From an uncultured Bacteroides sp. (GTDB taxonomy: Bacteria > Bacteroidota > Bacteroidia > Bacteroidales > Bacteroidaceae), in assembly GCF_900547205.1 (NCBI RefSeq), contig NZ_URFY01000016.1:11990-75989 (forward strand): DNA of 64,000 nucleotides, read 5' to 3'. The translations under genes and the position numbers were made by a program. How positions within the stretch are numbered: the stretch's first letter is position 1; each line of letters opens with the position of its first letter. Positions 24,125 to 33,272 of this stretch are shown one piece after another. Under the pieces are notes generated by a model that had not been told where the DNA came from, did no database searches, and was given only the letters and a program-made list of their open reading frames with translations.

Positions 24125-26968
24125 CTACTCCTTCTGCCGATTCTTCTGAATAAACTCCGTAGGAGTAACGCCAAATTGTTTCTGAAACACCTTGGCGAAG
24201 TATGAAGGTGACTGGAAGCCCACTCTTTCACAAATCTCATTGATGCGCAATTCTCCCTCCTGAAGTAGCTCGGCTGCCCGTTTCAGCCGGATTACGCGGA
24301 TGAAGTCGAGAGAAGAAAGGTCGGTCAGCGCTTTAATCTTGCGGTGAAGGCTGGAGCGGGACATATTCATGGCGGCCGCTAATGCCTCCACATTGTAGTT
24401 GGTGTCGGCAAGATTCTCACGTACTTTGCTTATCAACTGAGACATCAGTTGCTCGTCCGCCCGCGACATCGCATCTCCCTGCGGAGTGCACGCCGCATAA
24501 GTAATCTGATTAATGAACATCTCTTGCGTGCGGTGCGACTCCCGTTCGCGTGCCAACTCCGCAAGAAGCTGCTGTTCGCGAATCTTCTGCACTTCCCTGC
24601 GACGATAAGTGCGCAGACTAAGCACGAAGCTGCCGGACAATACGACTATATATATAAGGTATGCCCACACCGTGCGCCACCAAGGGGGGAGAATGCGTAC
24701 CGACAACGCAGCTTCTTCTTGATTCCAGATGCCGTCGTTATTGCTGCCACGTACACGGAACACGTAATTGCCCGGAGGAAGCTGCGCATACGAAGCCGTG
24801 TGTGCATCGGACGTATAATTCCAATTACCGTCAATGCCTTCCATCTTATAAGCGTAGCGGTTGGCTTGGGGCGAAGTGTAGCTCAACGCTACAAAGTCGA
24901 AACTGACATTAGAGCGATAGGGCAAGCGCACGCCATCCAGTGAGAAAGGAGTTTCGCGACCTTGCACCCGCATTGCCGTGATGTAGACCGGAGGGATAAA
25001 CGCATTCCGACGGATGGCAAGGGGATTGAAAGAGACAAGTCCGTTGATAGTACCCATCCAGATGGTTCCGTCCTTGCCTGCCAAAGCTGCTTTATAATTA
25101 AATTGATTGTCCGGCAGTCCGTCCGTTCGGGTATAGACGTGCAGGCTGTCCGTCTCCGGATGAAGGCACACCAACCCGTGGTCTGTGCCGAACCAGATGC
25201 GGTGGCGGCTGTCTTCCACTGCTTTATAAGTCACATTATCGGGCAGTCCGTCCGCCTTGGTATAAGTACGGAACGTCTCAGTCTCGGGGTTGAAACGCAT
25301 GATACCGCCTCTATCGGTAGAAAACCAAAGGTAGCCTTTGCTGTCTTCCGAAATGCCCGTCACTCCGTTCGAGCTAACTGTTTTACTCTCACCTGCCGGA
25401 ATGCTGTCTCTCGAAGGGCAATTGTATTTCACTGTTTCGCCCGTGCGGGGATTATGGCGAAAGACGCCGTTGCCCATAGTCGCCACCCAGATATTCCCGC
25501 TTTTATCTTCCAGAATATCGCGCATAAAGGCATAGCCGAATTGTTCCATCTTCTCAAACGTGCGTCCCCGGTCGGTAGAGCGGAAGATATTCCAGCCGTC
25601 GCCCAGCCAGATGATTCCCTGGCGGTCGCGATAAAGCGCATAAACGGAGCCTTCGCTGATGCCAAGCTGCTGGGTATAAAGAGTCTGTACGTGACTTTTG
25701 CCGGCAGAGTTTATCAGGTCGATTCCTCCTTTGAAGTAGCCTGCCCCAATCAGGTCGTCGGAAGCAAAAAGACTCAATACATTCTGGCGGTCGGGCGATT
25801 TGGGGATTGAAGTGAAAGACTGTGTCTCAGGGTTCCAATAGCAGACGCCGCCGTCCTGCGTGCTCACCCATACTCTTCCATCGTTCCCTTCCGCCAGTTC
25901 GCTGATGCGTCGCCCGCTCACACTGCCGGGTTTACCGGGAAGATGGACGGAGAAGTCGAGCGTACGGACAGGCAAATAACTGGCTCCGCCAAACTGTGTG
26001 CAAATCCACGTTCCGCCTTCGCGGTCGCGATAGATTTTATCGACAATGGCATCACCAAGACCATACTTACCGCCTGCATCGGCAGGGATATGCTGCACGG
26101 AGTTTTGTTTCTCATTAATCACGTATACACCGTTCTGCGTCCCCACCCAAAGTTCGTCGCCGAAGCAGATGACGTAACGGATGATTTTACGATGCACTTC
26201 GGGCGCAGCGAAGATGCTGACTTCCCCCGTCTTCTTATTAAATCGTTTCAGTTCTTCTTCGTGCACTCCTACTATCAGTTCATCGCCATAGTCGCACATG
26301 GAAAAGATGAAATCTCCCTCCAGTGCGTCCTTGGCGTATGCCACGAACTTATCCTGTTGGGGACTGTAACGGTAGATTCCCGCTCCGCAAGTGCCTACCC
26401 ACATGGTGCCTTCCCTATCCACGCAGATGGATTGCGGGAAGTCTTTGCTTTTATCTTCTCCCGGGCAAGGGACGTAGCGGAACAGTTTCCCCGTCGCCAC
26501 GTGATAGCGGAAAACTCCCTGATTGGGTGCATTCACCCACACATTGCCTGAGCGGTCTGCCTGAATGTCTTGAATCCAATGGCCTTTGATTTGTTCGCCC
26601 GCTTCGGTGCGGGCATCTAGAAAGGTGAACTTCTCCGTAGAGAGGTCTTGGATGTAGACTCCCTCGTCCGTGCCCACCCACAGTTGACGGCAACTGTCTT
26701 CGAAGAGTGCGGAAATTACCTGATTGCCGTGTCCTGCCTCCTTGTCGTAGCAGTGATATAGTTTCATCGAAACGCCGTCGTAGCGGTTAAGCCCATTGCG
26801 CGTGCCCAGCCAGATGAAGCCGTTACTATCTTGAATGATGGATTTGACGTGACTATTTGAAAGGCCATCCGCACCATCTACACGGATGAAATTATATTGT
26901 CCCCCCGCGGCAAAAACCGGAAGCAAGAAGCAGACAGACAGGAGAAAAGATAGGAGTTTCTTTTTCAT
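24125..26968 (-). CDS. Membrane-anchored propeller sensor fused directly to an AraC DNA-binding domain
   Basis: The 947 residues start with a signal peptide, followed by two seven-bladed Reg_prop-type propellers (repeated DSNGFIWLGTRNGLNRYD-like units, about residues 25-680) and a Y_Y_Y domain (about 690-765). One membrane helix follows at about 772-795, then a short coiled coil and an AraC/XylS helix-turn-helix (about 845-947). Hybrid two-component sensors of Bacteroides have kinase, ATPase and receiver domains between the helix and the AraC domain; here they are missing. FINQITYAACTP at the junction may be a relic of the kinase H-box with His replaced by Tyr. It probably binds a periplasmic sugar and regulates the divergent alpha-galactosidase; both are inference. 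Confidence 0.88.
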   Translation of the reverse strand: MKKKLLSFLLSVCFLLPVFAAGGQYNFIRVDGADGLSNSHVKSIIQDSNGFIWLGTRNGLNRYDGVSMKLYHCYDKEAGHGNQVISALFEDSCRQLWVGTDEGVYIQDLSTEKFTFLDARTEAGEQIKGHWIQDIQADRSGNVWVNAPNQGVFRYHVATGKLFRYVPCPGEDKSKDFPQSICVDREGTMWVGTCGAGIYRYSPQQDKFVAYAKDALEGDFIFSMCDYGDELIVGVHEEELKRFNKKTGEVSIFAAPEVHRKIIRYVICFGDELWVGTQNGVYVINEKQNSVQHIPADAGGKYGLGDAIVDKIYRDREGGTWICTQFGGASYLPVRTLDFSVHLPGKPGSVSGRRISELAEGNDGRVWVSTQDGGVCYWNPETQSFTSIPKSPDRQNVLSLFASDDLIGAGYFKGGIDLINSAGKSHVQTLYTQQLGISEGSVYALYRDRQGIIWLGDGWNIFRSTDRGRTFEKMEQFGYAFMRDILEDKSGNIWVATMGNGVFRHNPRTGETVKYNCPSRDSIPAGESKTVSSNGVTGISEDSKGYLWFSTDRGGIMRFNPETETFRTYTKADGLPDNVTYKAVEDSRHRIWFGTDHGLVCLHPETDSLHVYTRTDGLPDNQFNYKAALAGKDGTIWMGTINGLVSFNPLAIRRNAFIPPVYITAMRVQGRETPFSLDGVRLPYRSNVSFDFVALSYTSPQANRYAYKMEGIDGNWNYTSDAHTASYAQLPPGNYVFRVRGSNNDGIWNQEEAALSVRILPPWWRTVWAYLIYIVVLSGSFVLSLRTYRRREVQKIREQQLLAELARERESHRTQEMFINQITYAACTPQGDAMSRADEQLMSQLISKVRENLADTNYNVEALAAAMNMSRSSLHRKIKALTDLSSLDFIRVIRLKRAAELLQEGELRINEICERVGFQSPSYFAKVFQKQFGVTPTEFIQKNRQKE

Positions 26969-27188
26969 AATCGGATATTAGACAGCGACAAATATAGTTT
27001 ATTTTCGTACAAGAGCCGCACGAAGGATGCAACATTTATTGCAACGAATGGCACAAACGTTGCGACACGACGCTCAGAGCACACTTTTGAGACATCTCTT
27101 GCACATCTTGACAAGTCAGTGTATAGTCTCTTGTCTGTATATTCCGTACCTTTACTGCCAGAAATCTGATTAATTATTATTTTATACC
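26969..27188. promoter_or_regulatory. Divergent control region between the AraC regulator and the alpha-galactosidase
   Basis: The minus-strand box TATATTTG (26989-26996) serves the regulator, and the plus-strand TACCTTTA (27147-27154) the galactosidase. Candidate operators are TTGCAACG (27039-27046) with its inverted partner CGTTGCG (27058-27064), and GACAAG (27110-27115) with CTTGTC (27130-27135). The second pair ends 11 bases before the -7 box of the galactosidase. Binding is inferred. Confidence 0.5.
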
Positions 27189-29378
27189 ATGAAGAAACTA
27201 TTTGTATTATTAGTGGCATTGTTTACACTGGCGCAAGTGAACGCGCAAGAGAAGAAAGTAATCCGCATCTCAACGGACAACACGGACTTGATTCTTCAAG
27301 TGGCTCCCAACGGACGTCTTTATCAAGCTTACCTAGGCGACAAATTAATGAACGACAGCGACCTCGACTACTTCTCTCCTTTCGTAAAAGGTGGTAGCGA
27401 CGGCAGTGTGTCTGCCCGCGGTTGGGAAGTCTACCCCGGCTCAGGCGCCGAGGACTATTTTGAACCGGCCGTAGCCATCACTCACAACGACGGCAACCCA
27501 AGTACTATTCTCCGCTATATCTCTTCCGAACAGAAGGACGTGGCAGGCGGAACGGAAACTACCATTTTTCTGAAAGACGACCAGTATCCGGTAGACGTAA
27601 CCCTGCACTATATCGCTTACCCGAAAGAAAACGTCATCAAAGCGTGGAGCGAAATTAAACATAACGAAAAGAAACCCGTCACCCTGTGGCGCTACGCTTC
27701 TACCATGCTCTACTTCTCCAACCATAATTATTACCTCACCGAATTTAGCAGCGACTGGGCAAAGGAAGCTCAAATGAGCAACCAGCAATTGCAATTCGGT
27801 AAGAAGGTGATTGACACGAAACTCGGTAGCCGTTCGGCCATGCACACGCATCCTTTCTTCGAACTTGGCTTTGAACAACCTGCACAGGAAGCGCAAGGCC
27901 GCGTGATGCTGGGCACACTGGGATGGACAGGTAACTTCCAGTTTACTTTTGAAGTGGACAACGTGGGCTACCTCCGCGTGATTCCCGCCATCAACCCTTA
28001 TGCATCCGATTATGAACTGAAAGCGAACGAAGTATTCACGACTCCCGAATTTATATTCACCTTCAGCAATAACGGTACAGGCGAAGCTAGCCGCAACCTC
28101 CACACCTGGGCGCGCAACTACCAACTGAAAGACGGACTGGGCGACCGTCTCACCCTACTGAACAACTGGGAGAATACTTACTTCAACTTCAACGAAGAAC
28201 TGCTTGCCGAACTAATGAAGGAAGCCAAACACTTGGGCGTAGATATGTTCCTGCTCGACGACGGCTGGTTTGGCAACAAGCACCCGCGCAACAGCGACAA
28301 TGCCGGACTGGGCGACTGGGACGTGATGAAGTCTAAACTCCCCGGTGGCATCCCTGCGCTCGTGAAGTCCGCCCAAGACGCCGGAGTGAAATTCGGTATC
28401 TGGATTGAACCTGAAATGGTGAACCCCAAAAGCGAACTGTTTGAAAAACATCCCGAATGGGCTATCACCCTGCCCAACCGCGAAACGTACTACTTCCGCA
28501 ACCAATTGGTGCTCGACCTCAGCAACCCGAAAGTGCAGGACTTCGTGTTTGGCGTAGTAGACAACATCCTGACTGAGAACCCGGAAGTGGCTTACTTCAA
28601 ATGGGACTGTAACTCTCCGATTACGAATATCTACTCTCCGTACCTGAAGAATAAACAGGGACAACTGTACATCGACCATGTTCGCGGTGTATACAATGTG
28701 GTGAAACGCGTGAAGGAGAAATATCCCAATGTTCCGATGATGCTTTGCTCCGGTGGCGGCGCACGTTGCGACTACGAGGCTTTGAAATACTTCACCGAAT
28801 TCTGGTGCAGCGATAATACCGACCCGATTGAACGTCTGTTTATCCAATGGGGATTCTCACAAATCTTCCCGGCAAAGGCTATGTGTGCACACGTGACTAG
28901 CTGGAACAGAAAGACAAGCGTGAAGTTCCGTACCGACGTGGCAAGTATGTGCAAACTCGGCTTCGACCTCGGACTGAAAGAACTCAATGCCGACGAACTA
29001 ACTTACTGCCAGAATGCGGTTGCCAACTGGACTCGCTTGAAGAAGGTAATTCTCGATGGAGATCAGTACAGGCTGGTTTCTCCTTACGATGGCAACCATA
29101 TGTCTGTGATGTATGCTACTCCGGATAAGAACAAAGCTCTGCTCTTTACGTATGATATCCACCCACGCTTCAGTGAGAAATTGCTTCCGGTGAGACTTCA
29201 GGGATTGGATGCCAAGAAACAGTATAAGGTGAAAGAAATTAATCTGATGCCGAACCAAAAGTCTAATCTGGCTGCTAACGAGAATACGTATTCAGGAGAT
29301 TATCTGATGAAGGTGGGTATTGATGCTTTCACTACCAACCAGACTTTCAGCCGTGTGATTGAGATTACTGCGGAATAA
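27189..29378 (+). CDS. Alpha-galactosidase, glycoside hydrolase family 36
   Basis: This secreted enzyme removes terminal alpha-1,6-linked galactose, as in melibiose, raffinose or galactomannan. The 729 residues have a signal peptide (about 1-19, ending VNAQ) without a lipobox, so a periplasmic location is likely. An N-terminal beta domain precedes the barrel, which carries LLDDGWFG (about 355-362), GIWIEPEMVNP (about 400), FKWDCN with the nucleophile Asp473, CSGGGARCD, and SDNTD with the likely acid/base Asp542. All GH36 active-site motifs are intact. It is a single gene, divergent from the AraC-type regulator and ended by the terminator at 29412-29450. Confidence 0.93.
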   Translation: MKKLFVLLVALFTLAQVNAQEKKVIRISTDNTDLILQVAPNGRLYQAYLGDKLMNDSDLDYFSPFVKGGSDGSVSARGWEVYPGSGAEDYFEPAVAITHNDGNPSTILRYISSEQKDVAGGTETTIFLKDDQYPVDVTLHYIAYPKENVIKAWSEIKHNEKKPVTLWRYASTMLYFSNHNYYLTEFSSDWAKEAQMSNQQLQFGKKVIDTKLGSRSAMHTHPFFELGFEQPAQEAQGRVMLGTLGWTGNFQFTFEVDNVGYLRVIPAINPYASDYELKANEVFTTPEFIFTFSNNGTGEASRNLHTWARNYQLKDGLGDRLTLLNNWENTYFNFNEELLAELMKEAKHLGVDMFLLDDGWFGNKHPRNSDNAGLGDWDVMKSKLPGGIPALVKSAQDAGVKFGIWIEPEMVNPKSELFEKHPEWAITLPNRETYYFRNQLVLDLSNPKVQDFVFGVVDNILTENPEVAYFKWDCNSPITNIYSPYLKNKQGQLYIDHVRGVYNVVKRVKEKYPNVPMMLCSGGGARCDYEALKYFTEFWCSDNTDPIERLFIQWGFSQIFPAKAMCAHVTSWNRKTSVKFRTDVASMCKLGFDLGLKELNADELTYCQNAVANWTRLKKVILDGDQYRLVSPYDGNHMSVMYATPDKNKALLFTYDIHPRFSEKLLPVRLQGLDAKKQYKVKEINLMPNQKSNLAANENTYSGDYLMKVGIDAFTTNQTFSRVIEITAE

Positions 29379-29411
29379 TCGAGTTGTTGTTTTCAGAAGA
29401 TAACACCAAAA

Positions 29412-29452
29412 GGGGCTATGCATCACAACTGTGCATAGCCCCTTACTTGTTT
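29412..29452 (+). terminator. Terminator after the alpha-galactosidase
   Basis: GGGGCTATGCA (29412-29422) pairs perfectly with TGCATAGCCCC (29432-29442), followed by TTACTTGTTT. Confidence 0.87.
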
Positions 29453-29523
29453 CATACAATAAATAATCAATCGTTAATCCTCAATCTTTGCAGCTGTGCC
29501 GGTAGTTGTTATTTGCTATTCAA

Positions 29524-29684
29524 TATATTAGACGCAGGTGGGGTTAAAAAGGTTGCAGCTATACCGTAACTTTTTACGATATAGCTGCATTAATGTTAAA
29601 GAGAGAGAATTTATATAATATGAGCATGGTCTCACGACCCTCCTGATATTCTTCAAGAATTTATTCTTTTGTATATTAGACGCA
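29524..29684. repeat. Hairpin bracketed by 13-bp direct repeats
   Basis: TATATTAGACGCA occurs at 29524-29536 and again at 29672-29684. Between them, TGCAGCTATA and CGTAA (from 29554) pair with TTACG and TATAGCTGCA (to 29589), giving a stem of about 16 pairs. No reading frame is present. The layout could be a small mobile repeat with direct flanks or a structured RNA. Confidence 0.6.
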
Positions 29685-29734
29685 AGAAACTCCAAATCAC
29701 TGCACTTGAGAGCTTCTTTTTTTAGTTAAAGAAT

Positions 29735-29900
29735 AAAAAAAGACTGTCTAAAGAGTCAGTAGTATCTCCAATTCCCCTCCTTCAAGAAGAGGGGTGGCTG
29801 AAAGCTATATACTTACCTACCACCTCCCCCTACGGGTACTCCTCCTTCCAGAAGGAGGAGAGTTTGAGATACTACTGACTTTTCAGACAGCTTCTTCTTT
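29735..29900. repeat. Inverted-repeat element between alpha-galactosidase and sufS
   Basis: CTGTCTAAAGAGTCAGTAGT (start of the left arm, 29744-29768) is matched by the inverted right arm at 29866-29890 in 23 of 25 positions. A- and T-runs extend the arms on the outside. Inside are two small hairpins, CCCCTCCTTC-AAGA-GAGGGG near 29774 and CTCCTCCTTC-CAGAAGGAGGAG near 29840. It resembles the GGAGG/CCTCC-rich intergenic elements found in many Bacteroides gaps, and it could also terminate transcription from both sides. Confidence 0.75.
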
Positions 29901-29928
29901 TTTATCTAAAACATCTTGCAGATTTATC

Positions 29929-31140
29929 TTAAAACATCTTGCTCACCCGTTCAATCCCTGCCACCAATGCGTCGACTTCCGATTTCGTATTGTACATGGC
30001 AAACGAGGCACGCACTGTTCCCTCAATTCCTAAGCGTTGCATCAGAGGTTGTGCACAATGATGTCCCGTGCGGACGGCAATTCCGAGACGATCGAGCAAT
30101 GTGCCCAAGTCGAAATGATGAATGTCGCCTATCAGGAAAGAGATTACCGCTCCACGGTCTTCTGCTTCGCCGAATATATGCATATTGGGAATTTCCTTTA
30201 AGCGCTTCAATGCATAAGCAGTCAATTCATGTTCGTGCTTCGCAATCTCTTCGATGCCGATGCCGTTCACATAATCAAGGGCTTTTGCCAGTCCGGTGGT
30301 TCCTATATAGTCGGGGGTTCCGGCTTCAAACTTAAAGGGGAGTTCGTTGAAGGTAGTCTTTTCAAAAGAGACGTGTTGAATCATCTCTCCTCCTCCCTGA
30401 TAGGGCGGAAGGCGGTCCAGCCACTCTTCTTTTCCGTAAAGTACACCTATACCGGTGGGTCCATATATCTTATGAGCGGAGAATACCAGGAAATCGGCAT
30501 CCAACTCCTGTACGTCTACCTTCATGTGGGGGATGGACTGCGCGGCATCTATCAGACAGGGCACACCGTGCGCATGAGCCGTGGCAATCATCTCTTTCAC
30601 CGGATTCACCGTGCCAAGTACATTGGAGACATGAACTACGCTGACTATCTTGGTGCGCTCGGAGAAGAGTTTCTCATATTCGTCCAACAACAGTTCGCCT
30701 TTGTCGTTCATCGGAATCACCTTGATGGCTATTCCTTTGCGGGCAGCCAGCAGTTGCCAAGGGACGATATTACTGTGATGTTCCATCACCGAGAGGATTA
30801 CTTCATCGCCCGCTTCCATAAATTCATCGCCAAAACTGGAAACCAGCAGGTTGATGCTTTCTGTTGTTCCGCGCGTAAAGATTACTTCATTCGTGCTGCG
30901 GGCATTGATGAACTGACGCACCGTTTCGCGGGATGCTTCGTGCAGCTCCGTTGCCTGCTGAGAAAGGTAATGTACTCCGCGATGCACGTTCGCATTGACT
31001 GAATAATACTCGTCTACCAACGCATCAACTACCAGACGGGGTTTCTGCGTCGTCGCTCCGTTATCGAAATAAACCAAAGGCTTACCGTAAACCGTACGGC
31101 TCAATATCGGAAAATCCTCACGTATCTTTTGAATATCCAC
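29929..31140 (-). CDS. sufS: SufS-type cysteine desulfurase
   Basis: This PLP enzyme removes sulfur from cysteine to supply the SufBCD scaffold. The 403 residues carry the PLP lysine, Lys224, in FSAHKIYGP and the persulfide cysteine, Cys362, in RTGHHCAQP, both in class II context. The gene starts with GTG at 31140, preceded on the minus strand by two CACTAAT heptamers as in ftsW. It is the last gene of sufBCDS; sufD ends 21 bases upstream. No sufE or sufU partner is in the window. Confidence 0.96.
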   Translation of the reverse strand: MDIQKIREDFPILSRTVYGKPLVYFDNGATTQKPRLVVDALVDEYYSVNANVHRGVHYLSQQATELHEASRETVRQFINARSTNEVIFTRGTTESINLLVSSFGDEFMEAGDEVILSVMEHHSNIVPWQLLAARKGIAIKVIPMNDKGELLLDEYEKLFSERTKIVSVVHVSNVLGTVNPVKEMIATAHAHGVPCLIDAAQSIPHMKVDVQELDADFLVFSAHKIYGPTGIGVLYGKEEWLDRLPPYQGGGEMIQHVSFEKTTFNELPFKFEAGTPDYIGTTGLAKALDYVNGIGIEEIAKHEHELTAYALKRLKEIPNMHIFGEAEDRGAVISFLIGDIHHFDLGTLLDRLGIAVRTGHHCAQPLMQRLGIEGTVRASFAMYNTKSEVDALVAGIERVSKMF

Positions 31141-31161
31141 GTTATTAGTGATTAGTGATTA
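31141..31161 (-). repeat. CACTAAT heptamer repeat before the sufS GTG start
   Basis: On the minus strand, AATCACTAATCACTAATAAC runs directly into the GTG start of sufS. Only one base differs from the stretch before the ftsW GTG (AATCACTAATCACTAACAAC). Confidence 0.75.
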
Positions 31162-32505
31162 TCATTTACAGATGGCACAACCCTGACACTTGTTCAGTTC
31201 GCCACGGAAACGCTTCTCTACCAACAGGTGCAAACGATCTTTCAACGCATCCAGGCGAATCGTATCTATTACCTCATTGACAAAGGCAAACATCAGCAGC
31301 AAGCGGGCTTCCTTCTCGGCAATTCCACGTGCACGCATATAGAAGAGTGCATTTTCGTCCAACTGGCCTACGGTTGCTCCATGCGAACACTTCACGTCGT
31401 CGGCGTAAATCTCCAACTGGGGTTGTGTATACATTCGAGCTTCGCGTGTAGCACAAAGGTTGCGGTTCGTCTGCTGAGAACTAGTATGCTGGGCATCGGG
31501 ACGAACCAGCACCAGTCCGGCAAATGCACCGACAGATTGGTCGTCGAGCACGTACTTAAACAACTCATTGCTGGTGCAATTGGGCACTGCATGGTCGATG
31601 CACGTATTATTATCTACGTGCTGGTTCTTATCAGCAATTGCCATACCGCAAAGGTTTATCTCTGCTCCTTCTCCTGCCAAGAGAACTTCCGTTGTATTAC
31701 GGGTTGTTCCATTGTGCAGCGTCATGCCGTTCAGCAGCACATTGCTGTTTGCTTCCTGCTTCACGTACATATTGCTGATGCGGACAGTACTTGTATGCGT
31801 CTCTTCCAACTCGTACATATCGAATACCGAGTTTTCTCCGGCAAATACTTCGATTACTTGTGTGGCGAGGAAGTTCACGCTATCCATCGCATGGTCGCAA
31901 ATCAACATTCGGGCTTGCGCGCCATCTTCAAGGATAATCAGTACCCGGCGATTCACCATAAAGTTGACATCGGCACGGAGGATATTTACTAGCTGGATAG
32001 GTTTCTCTACTACTACGTTCTTTGGCACGTAGAAGATAACTCCGTCTTGTGCGAAAGTTGTATTGAAAGCCGTCACGCCATCTTTGGAAGTATCAGCCAG
32101 TTTGCCGTAGTATTTCTTCACCAGTTCGGGGTGCTGTTCGGCTACCGCTTTCAGGCTACCGAAGATAACTCCTTCGGGCAGATGTACGTTTGGTTCAGCT
32201 TTCGTATAGAATGCATCATTTACTACAAAGTAAAGCGCAGTGCTCATATTCGGCACGTCACACTTGAATACTTCATAAGGATTGACCGGAATAGCCAGAC
32301 GATTCAAGTTCAGGCCGAAGTCCGGTTCAAAGTACTTGCTTACATCTGTATATTTGTACTTCTCTACTTTACGGGTCGGGAAACCGAGGCGCTCAAAATC
32401 GGCGAAAGCAGCAGCACGAGGCGCGTTCAACGCTTCCGCACTATGCTTGCAGATCATGGCTTCCGTCTGCGAGAAGAGGTCTATATATTGTTGTTCAACT
32501 ATCAT
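31162..32505 (-). CDS. sufD: Fe-S cluster assembly protein SufD
   Basis: SufD is a non-catalytic subunit of the SufBC2D scaffold on which Fe-S clusters are assembled in the cytoplasm. The 447 residues show the SUF core beta-helix (roughly residues 110-380) with family stretches such as LVRPDAQHTSSQQTNRNL and KCSHGATVGQLDENALFY. The C terminus ends in CQGCAICK, a Cys-rich tail. Gap to sufC is 14 bases, to sufS 21. Confidence 0.95.
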   Translation of the reverse strand: MIVEQQYIDLFSQTEAMICKHSAEALNAPRAAAFADFERLGFPTRKVEKYKYTDVSKYFEPDFGLNLNRLAIPVNPYEVFKCDVPNMSTALYFVVNDAFYTKAEPNVHLPEGVIFGSLKAVAEQHPELVKKYYGKLADTSKDGVTAFNTTFAQDGVIFYVPKNVVVEKPIQLVNILRADVNFMVNRRVLIILEDGAQARMLICDHAMDSVNFLATQVIEVFAGENSVFDMYELEETHTSTVRISNMYVKQEANSNVLLNGMTLHNGTTRNTTEVLLAGEGAEINLCGMAIADKNQHVDNNTCIDHAVPNCTSNELFKYVLDDQSVGAFAGLVLVRPDAQHTSSQQTNRNLCATREARMYTQPQLEIYADDVKCSHGATVGQLDENALFYMRARGIAEKEARLLLMFAFVNEVIDTIRLDALKDRLHLLVEKRFRGELNKCQGCAICK

Positions 32506-32519
32506 ATTTTATATTTTTA

Positions 32520-33272
32520 TCATTCTCCTACTTCTTTCTTAATCCAATCATATCCCTTTTCTTCCAGCTCCAGCGCAAGCTCCGGTCCGGCAGTTTTCAC
32601 GATACGACCTTTATAAAGTACATGAACGATATCCGGCTTGATATAATCGAGCAGACGTTGATAGTGAGTGATGACGATAGTACTTGTTTCAGGAGTCTTG
32701 AGTTTATTCACCCCTTCCGCCACAATACGGAGCGCATCAATATCCAGACCGGAATCTGTCTCGTCGAGGATACTCAAACGCGGCTCCAACATAGCCATCT
32801 GGAATATCTCGTTGCGTTTCTTTTCGCCACCGGAGAAGCCTTCATTCACCGAACGGTTGGCAAGTTTATTGTCCAACTCTACCACAGCACGCTTCTCACG
32901 CATCAGCTTCAGAAACTCACTGGCAGTCAGCGCCGGCAGACCTTTATACTTGCGTTGCTCATTCACAGCAGCACGCATAAAGTTCACCATACTTACACCC
33001 GGAATCTCCACCGGATACTGGAAACTAAGGAAAATACCCTCATGACTACGGTCTTCGGGGCTCAGCTCCAACAGATTCTTTCCATAAAAGGTGACTGAAC
33101 CTTTCGTTACCTCAAAAGCAGGATTACCCACCAGAACAGAAGAAAGTGTACTCTTACCGGAACCGTTCGGTCCCATAATTGCGTGTACTTCGCCCGGTTT
33201 CACCGTCAGGTTGATACCTTTCAATATCTCTTTGCCATTAATGCTGGCGTGCAGGTCTTTTATTTCTAACAT
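32520..33272 (-). CDS. sufC: Fe-S cluster assembly ATPase SufC
   Basis: SufC is an ABC-type ATPase that drives conformational change of the SufB-SufD scaffold. The 250 residues carry Walker A GPNGSGKST (about residues 34-42), the signature NEGFSGGEKKR (about 144-154) and Walker B LSILDETDSGLD (about 164-175), with the ETDSGLD form typical of SufC. I chose the ATG at 33272; an upstream start adds ten residues not seen in the family. A 115-base gap with GTAAAT-type inverted repeats separates it from sufB. Confidence 0.96.
   Translation of the reverse strand: MLEIKDLHASINGKEILKGINLTVKPGEVHAIMGPNGSGKSTLSSVLVGNPAFEVTKGSVTFYGKNLLELSPEDRSHEGIFLSFQYPVEIPGVSMVNFMRAAVNEQRKYKGLPALTASEFLKLMREKRAVVELDNKLANRSVNEGFSGGEKKRNEIFQMAMLEPRLSILDETDSGLDIDALRIVAEGVNKLKTPETSTIVITHYQRLLDYIKPDIVHVLYKGRIVKTAGPELALELEEKGYDWIKKEVGE

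Noticed and set aside
24962..25810. Open frame (282 codons) on the plus strand
   Set aside because: Antisense to the propeller repeats of the AraC regulator; no family features.
29384..29569. Open frame after the alpha-galactosidase
   Set aside because: It runs through the terminator hairpin and a repeat region, with no start context or family resemblance.
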